Source of the DNA: Rotaria sp. Silwood1
Taxonomy: Eukaryota > Rotifera > Eurotatoria > Philodinida > Philodinidae
Assembly (NCBI GenBank): GCA_905250075.1
Contig: CAJNOP010000036.1
Span: forward strand, 128,618 to 192,617
Direction: 5' to 3'
DNA length: 64,000 nt
Part shown: piece after piece, positions 48,501-59,014 of the stretch
How the letters are laid out: the number at the start of each line of letters is the position of its first letter
Position numbering within the stretch: the first letter of the stretch is position 1
Translations under genes and position numbers: made by a program
The notes under the pieces: generated by a model
The model's input: only the letters and a program-made list of their open reading frames with translations
Told to the model about the DNA's origin: nothing
Database searches by the model: none

Positions 48501-51500
48501 ACTTAAATATGGCAAGTTTAAAGTTATTGTATTGTGTATGTTGACGTTCTATTGTGCAAGATTATTGTATATTCTACAGAATAATATCTTCGTTCCTGCA
48601 CGAAATAACATCACAATTTATTCCTATGTGATCGTTTCTCAGGACGGAAATCAGTCCGGCAAATCAGTACCAGACCTAGTTGAGGAAGTCACCTCTGTCA
48701 GTAGAGACTGAAATTTTACTGGGTGAAAGTTTTGAAAAATCTTCTTTGTTAACCCTGTTTTTGACCATAAAAGCTAAGGTGTTAGACGTTTTTCTGCCAG
48801 AATAGGTTTAAAATATCTTCAAAACATATGCTATTTTAATCATTTGTTTTGTGTTTCTCTTTAAAAAGTTTCATTATGATGAGTGTCTTTTACATACGCT
48901 TCTGAACTATTTCATATTTGGAGCCTTTTTTCCCAAAAGTCGTTGTTCAAAAAAATTCGCCTTTTTTCGCCGGTCTTCACCGGTACTTCACTAGTTGAAC
49001 AAATGATTTCAGCTGGTAGGACTGAATCGATTTATTATTTCTCAATCGGCTCTAGCTCTGATTCATTTTTCATTCTCTACATAAAACATGTCTTTTTAGA
49101 AAACAGTATAATTAAATTTACCAAATAAATAAATATCTTAATAAAATGATTGTTGACGGTGATTGCATGCATCATGTTTAAGGCAACAATCGGATAAGAA
49201 TATTTTTGTAGCATTTGTCATGATTCGATCGTTAAGAATAATCCTTAATTTTAGTATAGAACACTGTTTAGAATATTTGAAAAGGTTAGAATTAATTTTT
49301 GAGAGATTTGTGTAGATTTATCTTTGAATTCTCTTATTGAAATGTAATCATTTAATGAAATGAATTATAGATGATGATTATAAGTAATTGAAAGTGAAAT
49401 TATTGAAGAGTATGGTTCACATTTAGTAGAGTTAAAATATATAAAATACAATTATCAAATAAATTGAGATGTTCATCGTTTGAAATAAATATGATTTATT
49501 TTAGGATATAAATAATAATGGAAATGAAAGTGTATCTATGGTTGTCTGTTTTGGAGATTTAATAGCAGAAACAGTAAGTTTTGTCTTAAATAAATTTATA
49601 GAAAATAAAAAATAATTCTTGTAACGTCTTGAAGAGTGATGTTATTGTCGTATGTTGGTCATCAAAATATTTATTGGAAATGATATATGAATGTGGTGGA
49701 TCATCAGTTCGAACTGCAGTTAATAATCAAATTGAGAAAAAATCGAAAAAACTTCTAACTAGTGTTAAATCAGATGGAGATATTAAATCGAAAAGAATTT
49801 ATTTTATTTATTGGCAACCTGAATCACAAATTGATGCAGTTAAAAAATCTCTTGAAAATTTGATAAGTATAGCTATGGAAACTGCTCATCATGATGATTA
49901 TAAAAGTATCGCATTTCCAGCTATTGGTTGTGGAGATTATCAATATCCGATTCCAATTATTGCTCAAATAATGGTTAACAAAGTTCATCAAGAACAAATT
50001 CTACACAAAATATCTGTCTCATTTATAATTCAATCAACAAAGAAAGAAACTTTTTATCATTTTGATAAACAAATTAATCTATTAAATCAATCAGCATCAG
50101 TCGATTCTCTATCTAAAATTGTTCAAAATGGTTTAATACAAATCGAAAAAGGAGATATTACCAAACAAAAAGTAAAATATTTATTTGCAGAAAAAAAATT
50201 TTAATTATTCGTCTACATATTTTGAAGATAAAATAGTCAGGAGAAATTTTCACTTAGACACTGAAACAAATAAACAAAAACATTTTTTCGGATTTGATTT
50301 AAACTATTATAGAAAACTTGCTAGTACGACGCCCCTATGCGGTCATTGTGTAAAATTCAGAAACTCTCGTTGTTAGAAATTTATGAAGTATGTTCAAGCA
50401 AGTTAAAATAGTTTATTTTAAAAAGTGCTAAAACAATATATAAATTAAAATGACAATAATCTTTTAGGTGATAGGAGCACTCGGAAATTTTATCATTTTG
50501 AATATGGTTGAATTTAGAATTTCTATTCTGCCTATTATTTTATTGATTTAACATCATTATATCAAAAAACTTCTTTGTATTGGTAGATACATTTACAGTA
50601 CATACATTATTTTCTCCTTAATGATAATATATTAAGATAGATGCCATGGGAAGCGGCATATATCATTTTATGGTTTGTTTCATCGATTGAATCAGCATAT
50701 TCTGATATCAACATTTAATTAATCATTCAATAAGCTTTCATGTAGACCATTCTTTCTTTCAACGAGCTTTGACATATATTGTCGATGTTAGCCTAAACTA
50801 TGAATTGAATTAGTTCATAGTTTTCTATGTCTGTTCGATTTTGATTCTGCTAGATCAATAATATCGTCGCTCGGACACTGATTGCCACTTACAATAACGC
50901 ATAGCTAGGTAAACTTACGCAATGATCGTTAGTTCACGAGCTAGGAAAAGAGGGAGTCGCAAAAACCTCGACTAAACTTTCAATCATCATATTTTCTTGA
51001 AAAATATGAAGTTCCAATAGAAGGTATATGTTATACAATAAAATTCTTCCTACAAATGTGATTTTAATGAAGGCGAGAACAATTGTATGTTTGATATCTG
51101 AATGATTGCAATTTCATGCAGTGAAGGCATCTATTAAAATTTGACGATCGAAAAGTGATAAAATAACGAAAATTAGTCGAAACACTTGATGATGAAAAGG
51201 ATAAGAGTTTATTTCAATAAAAAGCTTCATTTAAAACAAATAAGTTAAACAGATAGAGAAGAAATAATCGATAGAAATCATTCAGCAATGTCGAGATTAT
51301 TAAAAATGTGAATTATTTTTCTGACATAGGTATATAATAAACGATAAAAATATTTTGTTTTCATTCGATTTCTAATAGTAAATGATAGTTACGAAATTGT
51401 TAATAAAGAAATATCGAAAGAAATGTCGAATCTTTGAAATCATACTTAAATAAAAGTACATTTTTGCATCAATTGATGAGACATTCACCATTAATTATAA

Positions 51501-54500
51501 GCTTTGTTTGCAATAAGTAGACGAACTTGGTTAATACTTGTAAACCGTTAGTTTTTTCTATTGTATTTATGTAACTTATTTTAGTCAAGTATTATTTTGA
51601 TGAAAGATTATGAAGGCAATTTAATTAATGTCAATAAGACATATACATGTCAAAATTTGAGCTTTTGTTTTCTTTTATTTGGATTTTTCGGCCATTTTTC
51701 ATCGTAAAAAATTTTCGTTTGACCTCGTTTTGGCATTATCATGCTCAACTATTCCTTAACGATTGTTCAAGTAGTATTTTGAGAAATGTCATGGAGCAAA
51801 ATACTGAGAGATTATCATTAATATTTAACATTGTTTTTTTCTTTTAGAAGTTAATAGATGATCTCCATTTTGTTTCTAGTGATCAAGTTCTGATTGAATA
51901 TATGTTAAATTCGCCTATTTTTAAACGTTTACTTCTCTTTTTCCTATGGGTTTGTAATCGAAGGAAAAACTCGATTGAAGGCATATTCATTCAATTCGAT
52001 TGATTTTACTTTTAAAGTATTGAATCAAATCGAATTATTCGTCCATTGGATTTGATTTCAGTGCCTATTTCTAGTTGAAATTTTTGTGTCTCATTTATCC
52101 TGAGTAATTATAGTCAAAAAATGAATCTTTTAACGTATTGTCTTATAATCTATTCGACAGCATATACTCGTCTACTAAAAATCTTCTACCAATGAAATAA
52201 AGTTTGAATAAGAGTGAAATTAAATTTGAGAAACTTGTAGAGTTTTTTGAAGTATCTTTTTATCTCGATTAATCAGAATGTTCGAATATGATAAATAATC
52301 AATACTGTGCTTTTTGACGTTTTAAAATAATTTCATGATAGAATATGCTATAGTTAACCTTCAACTGACATGAAAACTTTCAATTAATCAACTTGAAAAG
52401 TTGTTGTATATCTATATATATAATGTTCAGTTGTATGTGTCTGTGCCAGGTCAAAGGTTAAGGGTCAATGGTCATGAGTCAAAGGTCGCAAGGCTATAAG
52501 AGTATAAGCGGATAGGACTATAAGGGTAGAAGGGGATCATGAGTTGTCTAGTTCGAGTTATATTATAAATGATACTTCAACTGCATAAAATGAAGTCGAA
52601 AATAAACGAAAAAATTAGACCGGCTCCTTCATTTAGTAAAAAAAAATTTCGAATTATAATTCGAATTATAAATTTATATAGGCTATCATTTTCGTGGTCA
52701 GTAGAATAAATGAAACGGTCAGTAAAAAATTATATAAATGATCAGTGGAAATATTGAATTGTCAGTAGTACAATGGTCAGTAACTAATTATAAAATGGTC
52801 AGTAATTAATCATAAAATTGTCAGTATTTTATATATAAGTATCAGTAAAACAATTAAAACTTGATAAGTAAAAATGCAGATTTTGTCAGCAGAAAAAAAT
52901 ACCCCTTATTGGTATAAAGATCAATTTAGCATAAGAAAATTAAATTTAAATAAATAGAAAAAACTAAAGAGTACATAGATAGGAAGAAATCCAGAAGATC
53001 ATCAAATGGAAACACAAAGAATAAAAGGGAAAAAAGAGAATGAAAATCAATTATTGTACTAGCAAAGTAGCTCTAGCCTTTACTGGTCTATCTCTTCTTT
53101 TCTTATGGGCCGATACTATTTTTGCCGCTAATAGTTTGCAATATTTCCAACGAATATACACATCGACAACGTCTTTGCATATGTAGTTCTTAAAAAAAGC
53201 TGAACAGTTGCATTTGCTGTTTTCCGATCTAAATCCTGTTCCACTTTCAAACGCCAAATATCAAATTATTTTTTAGTTGATTAAAGGTTGGTAACTTTTT
53301 ATTTATATAATTATTTAAATCAGTTTATGCAATCGATTGCAAATGACGAGCTGGAACATAACATTGTTTTGAAGCATCATCTTGGAAGGGAACCTACGGT
53401 TTTTGTTGATTTAACACATTGATACAATAAAGTCTGTGATTCTAAAGATATTATCGATTCTATAACAAATATTTCTGCATTAATTGAGGAAGAACCTCGT
53501 TCACTTCACCAATTATCGACAATGTTTAAAACTATTGCCAAAAATCACGATAAAGCATGATGCTCTCTAATTGTTTCATTAAACTTTGTTTGTTTTATTA
53601 ATTGCTTTTCAGGTGCTTTTTGTTAATGTCAGGATGACACTATAATATATTTCGATTTTTATATTTCCTCTTTAATTTAAATTATTTTTTTTAAATATAT
53701 TAACAAATCAATTAATTTAATAACTGACCATTTAAATAATTCACTGATCATTCATTTTTTACTGACCATTTCTTTATTCTACTGACCACTTCATTTATTT
53801 TACTGATCATAAATTATATTCCCATTTATATATAAGAGGGGGGCACCCCCTATTACTTTAGTTTACAAAAGTTTCAATTATAATTGAAATGATAATACTT
53901 TCAATGAGTCTTGACTTGCTTTATTCAGGTTAGAATTAAAGCAGAAATATACGAACTTCGTATACATTCGCAAAAAGGAGAACTCCTCTGAATTCTAACC
54001 TAACTGTCTGCCAATGCTGGAGCCTCGCCGAATTGAATTAATTGAATATATAAATAGGCATCTGTGTCTCCGCAAACATAGATAAGGATTATTCGAGGAC
54101 CACTAACATCTGACGATGGTTGCTTAAGATAAGCAGCAAATCATACAATAAGTTCTGCTCCATGGGTTCATCGCGATCGACGATGAACCATAACTAACAA
54201 CACGATTTCGTCTTGGTACAGCTTCGACCAAAGATATGTAAAACAGTTTCTCTTTGATAGCCATGGATAAAACTTAACTGGACTGTGGCCACCAACTTTC
54301 TGAAATTTTATGAATCGGTGGAACGGTGCGAACGAATTAATTATAGATATCAGTTGTCCGCTGACCTACGTCCATTCACTGCAACACCAAAACCGATTCA
54401 GCAACTTAGTAGTTTACTGCGAAGGCTACAAACCTCTATCTTTCTCTCGGCGCGAGTTTGCATCTCTGTGTGGTGTCACTAGACTGCGGTCAAATCTACC

Positions 54501-57022
54501 TAAACATACTAGTTGATACATCTTTATCTTTGTCTCGGCGCGTGGTGGCCAGAAGGGCCACCCGAAGAGCGCCAAGTGGTAACGTCTCTCTGTGTTGGCA
54601 TCTGAGTTTTGTCATGTCTGTGTGAACACACGAAATCACACACTTTATCTTCGTTTTGGTGCGGTGACTCGAAGAGCGCGGAGTGGTCATGTCTTTCTGT
54701 GATGACAATAGACTTGTGGTCAAGTCTACCTGAACACACTAGTTGACACACCTTTATCTTGAAACAAACACAAGCACATAGTCGTTTTGATGTCGACGAC
54801 GAAATGAAAGCAACACACACGACTATTGAGGAACACAGTATCCCTATATATATATATATATATATGCATATTTGAGGACAAAGAAAGGCAGGACATCCTT
54901 CGTGGCAAAGCCGCTTCACTACCAATTGATCAATATCACTCTTAGTATTGACTAGATATATTGATGAAGACCACCGAAAAAAGAATATATTTAATGCAGC
55001 ACAAAGAACTAAACACGTAAAATCCCAGAAGATGTGCACATAATGAGTGGAACGTCAGACTCCGACAACACATATGGTACTAGTTTCTACTTTTTAATTC
55101 AAAACAATGGAAAACATATTTTCCAGCAAAGAAAAGCTTAACTTTCAGACTATAGCGCAATATAGCGATAATAAAAATATAAATCAACACTAACATTTCA
55201 ACTATCATGGAAAAAAAGAGTTTTCTACCTACACCATACTTTTGCAATACATATTTAAAAAAACCTATTCCAAAGCTATACCATTCAAAATCAAGGTTTG
55301 ATTTCTAATTCCAATAAAGATATATTTCACCATCATCCCAGGATTACCTTATCCCATTCACAATTCGAATTATAATTCGAAATTTTTTTTTTTATTTAAC
55401 TAACATGAGTGCTGGCGCTTTTTTTCGAGAATTCCGTTTATATTCGAGCTCGAATTAGGCACCTACTCGGACTAAAAGGTATAAGGGGATAGAGGATACG
55501 GGTATAAGGGGATAGGACTATAAAGGTATAAGGGGATAGGACTATAAAGGTATAAGGGGATAGGATTATAAAGGTATAAGGAGATAAGGGTATAGAGGAT
55601 AAGGCTACAGAGGTCTCAGGGATAAGGGTATGAGTGGGTACAACTACAAGAGTATAAGACTACAATAGGGTAAGACTAAAAACGGTATAAGGCTATAAGG
55701 TGTATCTATATATAAAATGCGAAGTGTCTGATGGTCTATTACCGGATCGAGGCTAAAGCACAGATGTGAGGTTTTACAGGGAAAAGCAGCCGTGCGCTAT
55801 GCACGGGATCTCGCTAGTATATATATATATAAAGTGATCGAGAATTTCATTGAGGAAAAGTTTTTCTTTTTATTCGGATAAATCTAGGTTGATGTTATTG
55901 TTGTAAGTTCATCATCAGATTATCTTCGACAAATTGTTATAATGGAAGGTGGTGAACAAGTTTATGAATCATATGAAAGAGAAAGTATAACGAGTCCAAA
56001 TAGCATATTAATATCGACCCCACCTGGAAATCTCTCATGTAAAAGAATATTTTTTCTTAAATGGATGCCAGATGAAAATGAAAATATACTTCGACAATCA
56101 ATAGCTGATTTTATTTGGAATGTTATTCAAAATGTTCTTGCATATAAATTTGATTCAATTGCATTTCCACCAATTGGTTGCGCTCATCACAATATTTCAA
56201 CTTCAATTATAATTCAAACCTTAATTAATCAATTAATTTATCAAATTAAAAATCGAAATCTTTCATTAACTGTTAAATTTGTTATTTTACCTGATCAAAA
56301 GGAAATTTATCAAGAATTTTATCAACACCTTTTAGAATGTGAACAAGGTTAAATTTTGAAATAGTATTTAATAAAATTTATTTTTTCTTTATAGATATTG
56401 AACCAGCAACAAATGATGATAAGGTTCCTTCGACATGGGAATCCGCAGCTGGAAATACTTTTCGTTTTATAGTTCCGTTTAAACTTGATGAATATAAAAC
56501 AATTGCTGATGAATTTTATCGAGCTATGAAAGGAAAAATTAAAAAAATAATTCAAATTGAAAGAATTCAAAATGAACGATGGTATTTTCAATACTTGGCG
56601 CATAAAAAAGATTTTTTTAAAAGATTAAATAAAAATACTGAAAAACGATTATATCATGGTTGTCCAAATAATGCTATTGATTCAATAATTGATGATTGTT
56701 TCAATAGAAGTTTTGCTGGTCTTCATGGTTTGACAGATTTATTTTCGAAAAACATTTAGTTTTATTATTTTTAGGTACATCATATGGAATTGGAGTTTAT
56801 TTTTCATCAGATGCAACTTATAGCCATCAATTTGCTAAACCAAATTCGAATGGTGAACGTTCAATGTTTATTGCCCGTGTTCTTATTGGAAAGACAACTT
56901 TAGGAAATTCATCAATGAAAACTCGACCTCCAGGATTTGATACAACAACTGATGGAAACCATATATTTGTTACTTATCATGATGCACAAGCATATGCTGA
57001 ATACTTAATCACTTACAAATGA
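45530..57022 (+). CDS. Ankyrin-WWE-macro-macro-PARP mono-ADP-ribosyltransferase (PARP14-like)
   Basis: Six exons, 45530-47050, 49505-49573, 49635-50171, 55888-56347, 56395-56727 and 56775-57022, keep one frame of 1055 residues. Introns measure 2454, 61, 5716, 47 and 47 bp. The order is a coiled N-terminus, ankyrin repeats at about 108-225 (GSTALHAACYYGHLDIVRYL), and a WWE-like domain at about 265-340 (IWEYKSIYSDQWILFDDYQS). An unrecognised 165-residue region follows, then two macro domains at about 518-690 and 700-860 (AFPAIGCGDYQYP; AFPPIGCAHHN). The PARP domain lies at about 880-1055, with RLYHG, GTSYGIGVYFSSDATYS and HIFVTYHDAQAYAEYLITYK. The catalytic triad reads H-Y-I rather than H-Y-E, as in mono-ADP-ribosylating PARP14-type enzymes. 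Macro 1 has lost the usual NAAN loop. Joining exon 1 to exon 2 over 2.5 kb is the least certain step; the parts could be separate genes. Confidence 0.75.
47372..47692. mobile_element. Candidate hAT-like MITE in intron 1 of the PARP gene
   Basis: The ends TAGAGATTTTCA and (inverted) TAGAGATGTGCAGAA resemble hAT terminal repeats and bound a 321-bp unit with a GC-richer right half. The flanking 8 bases do not match well, so the call is weak. It helps explain why this intron is about 2.5 kb long when neighbours are about 50 bp. Confidence 0.3.
52500..52545. repeat. Minisatellite block, left (GGATAGGACTATAAGGGTA-like)
   Basis: A short array of AGTATAAG(C/G)GGATAGGACTATAAGGGTA-like units. It is the same unit type as the larger array at 55478-55700, in the same orientation near the other end of the Helitron-type unit. 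Confidence 0.6.
52692..53830. mobile_element. Degenerate MULE-type DNA transposon with subterminal repeats
   Basis: The left flank (52692-52860) carries at least seven spaced copies of (G)GTCAGTA. The right flank (53725-53815) carries at least five copies of the reverse complement TACTGACCA or TACTGATCA. These oppositely oriented subterminal clusters frame a minus-strand transposase remnant with a SWIM zinc finger (53051-53257). The whole sits inside the Helitron-type unit in the PARP intron. Confidence 0.6.
53051..53257 (-). pseudogene. C-terminal remnant of a MULE transposase (SWIM zinc finger)
   Basis: This 68-codon open frame reads CNCSAFFKNYICKDVVDVYI, then a basic end with KKRRDRPVKARATLLVQ and a stop. 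It fits the CxCxnCxH SWIM finger and RKRGRP-type tail at the C-terminus of MULE/FLYWCH-type transposases. The zinc-binding histidine of CKH is Asp here, and the DDE catalytic part is missing upstream on this strand. It is therefore a dead fragment. Confidence 0.65.
54420..54765. repeat. Three degenerate direct repeats of about 115 bp
   Basis: Units share CTTTATCTT, a (G/T)CTCGGCGCG or similar GC-rich core, CGAAGAGCGC..AGTGGT and GTCAA(A/G)TCTACCT(A/G)AACA. Copies begin near 54440, 54530 and 54650. The local GC content is well above that of the flanking DNA, and overlapping open frames on both strands are shadows of the repeat. Confidence 0.5.
55478..55700. repeat. Minisatellite (GGTATAAGGGGATAGGACTATAAA-like units)
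   Basis: Tandem units of about 24 bp built on GGTATAAGGGGATAGGA, nearly identical in the first half and decaying toward 55700, just before the second Helitron-type start. Variable-number arrays near Helitron ends are common. Confidence 0.8.
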
Positions 57023-59014
57023 TGCATTTTTATAAAATATATTCAATGATTATATATATCAAGAAATTTCATATTTTAATAAAAAAGAAACCGTAAAGAT
57101 AAAGGGAAAGCAAAATATTTTCTTTTCACATCAATCAATTTTTATTTTTGAAGCTAAAATAAACCAGTCAACAATTATAGAAGAGCTCAAACATGAATTC
57201 AGAGGCTAAAACGAAGCGAAGTCCTAAGTAAGGAATTCTATTTCTTGAAGACTGGCAAGGTAAGGAGAGATTACGACGTAGCAAGCTTAAGGAAAATCCT
57301 CAATGTTTCTCTATACTCAAGTAACATTATGTAAACCATCATAGGGAGAATATATCAGGATATGATTCGTCCTATATTCCCTATAAATACTCCATTTCTG
57401 TTCGATCCAATATTTTGGCTGATTCTTCCACTTTATCTATATTTTTCCATAAAGATGGATAATATCTAGGAATTAGTCATTTCTGTTTCATAATATTTCT
57501 ACTGATTAAGCAAAATCTACTAAAAAATATAAACCAGCTTTAAAATAACGTATATATGAAAGCAATATATGTTCCAAACAGGTACTTATACATGTTAGTT
57601 CACTAGTACAATGAGACACTAATATAATCATTGAAGCCATGAATGCTATTCAAATTACTAAGACTAATCAGTATTCTAAAATATTCTTTTGTAATATTCA
57701 ATTACATGATTGCCTTGTATATATGGATGACTATCTAATAGAAAACAATTAAATATTTAAATAGAAACTTTTCGTTTAAGGAAAAATATGCTCTTCTTTT
57801 TATTTGAGTTCGAAAGCTGAGTTATCACAAAAAGTGGAAAAAGTATCATTAAATGACCTTATTTTCTTTTCTACTTAGTGGGAAATATTTGATTAAAATG
57901 GTGCAAAGAACATGTTTCATAAAACTAAAAGTTCTTTCTTTTTTAAGAAAGCAGCTTTCCAACAAAAATGCTATGCATTGCAGCATAGAACGGGCAAGAA
58001 CGTATTGTTTTAATTAGAAAATAATTTTGGCTTAATCAGAACCTTGCCTTGACTGTTTCCTATTTAAAGTGATGCATAAAAGCAAAAATACAATATGAAT
58101 TGGACAAAGCAGTACACAGACACAAATTTATTTAGAATATTATGTTTCATCGGACCTTTTATTTTAATTGCTAGTTTCGATTCACGTTTAGCTACTAGAC
58201 CATTATCAGCAAGCTGTTAATTTGGTCTTTATGGAACAAAAATAAATATAATATTTACAGTTAAAAAGCAAAAATTAAATTAAATCTTAAATTTAAAAGA
58301 TAAATATATAGAAGAAAATATACTGACTTTTTTGTGGGCAGAATCCCATTTCAATATAACACTTTACCGACACTTGTGTCGGTAGCGTGTCATATCAAAA
58401 TGGGATATTCAGTGAAATGAACTTCTAAAATCATATTATTATTGATTAGAGATAAGGATTTAGTTGATCTGAATATGAAAAGACGGTTTATAATTTACTT
58501 CCATTGTTTTTGTCAGCGTACTGAAAATAAAAATTTCTTGATGTCGATAGCTAAAAGCTCGTGATTGAACGTAAATGCCCATAAAAGATGATTAGGAATT
58601 GCAAAGATCATTTTTTAGATAAGAAACAATAAGAAAAATGTCTTATAGTTGAGAAAACGAAGAATCTAATCTGAGCTAATCAATATTCTTTCTCGGTATA
58701 ACAAAATACTTTTATTAAGCTTATGAAGTAAACGAGAATGCGTTCGATGTGTCGAAAACCATTTTTTAGTCTCCGAAAAAGCATGAAACAATTTGAAGAC
58801 AGACAGAGAACACGTTCTTCTCTTTCATAGTAGGATGTGAGTGTGAACTTCGGGAAGAGAAGACGCACACCTACGTTTTCTATAGCCAACGAAATTAAGT
58901 ATAGGGAGGGAATTAATCTGTGATGTAATCAACAGGTTCTTGTCATTTATTCAACAAGAAAAAGTAACAAAAAAAAACAATAAATAACATAAAGATGAAA
59001 GAAGATGAGACATT
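57023..59014. other. Convergent intergenic region, no gene
   Basis: 3' flanks of the PARP gene (plus) and the polyketide synthase gene (minus). No gene is supported. It contains the short hairpin at 58343-58406. Confidence 0.5.
58343..58406. repeat. Short hairpin, 31-bp arms with 2-nt centre
   Basis: Arms 58343-58373 and 58376-58406 pair with a few mismatches. Both begin ATCCCATTT and end ACCGACAC around a TT centre. The size is MITE-like or small-RNA-precursor-like, but the tiny loop argues against a conventional miRNA precursor. Confidence 0.75.

Larger units (their letters stand above)
52411..55817 (+). mobile_element. Helitron-type unit inside the PARP-gene intron
   Basis: The left end is A/TCTATATATATAATG (52411). 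The right end has a short hairpin CCGTGC-GCTAT-GCACGG (55790-55806), 11 bases before the terminal CTAG (55814-55817), followed by T. This is the Helitron signature: TC start, hairpin, CTRR end, insertion between A and T, no target duplication. A second start-like A/TCTATATATAAAATG at 55705 means that a 113-bp nonautonomous copy (55705-55817) could instead be the unit. Minisatellites lie just inside both ends. No Rep/helicase is encoded; the interior carries a MULE remnant and other repeats. Confidence 0.65.

Noticed and set aside
50172..50204. In-frame stop shortly after the first macro domain
   Set aside because: It lies just beyond a GTAAAA donor; splicing to 55888 restores the GDITKQK-VDVIVV macro-domain sequence.
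54285..55039. Overlapping open frames on both strands in the intronic repeat block
   Set aside because: They coincide with a degenerate direct repeat of higher GC and lack any domain.
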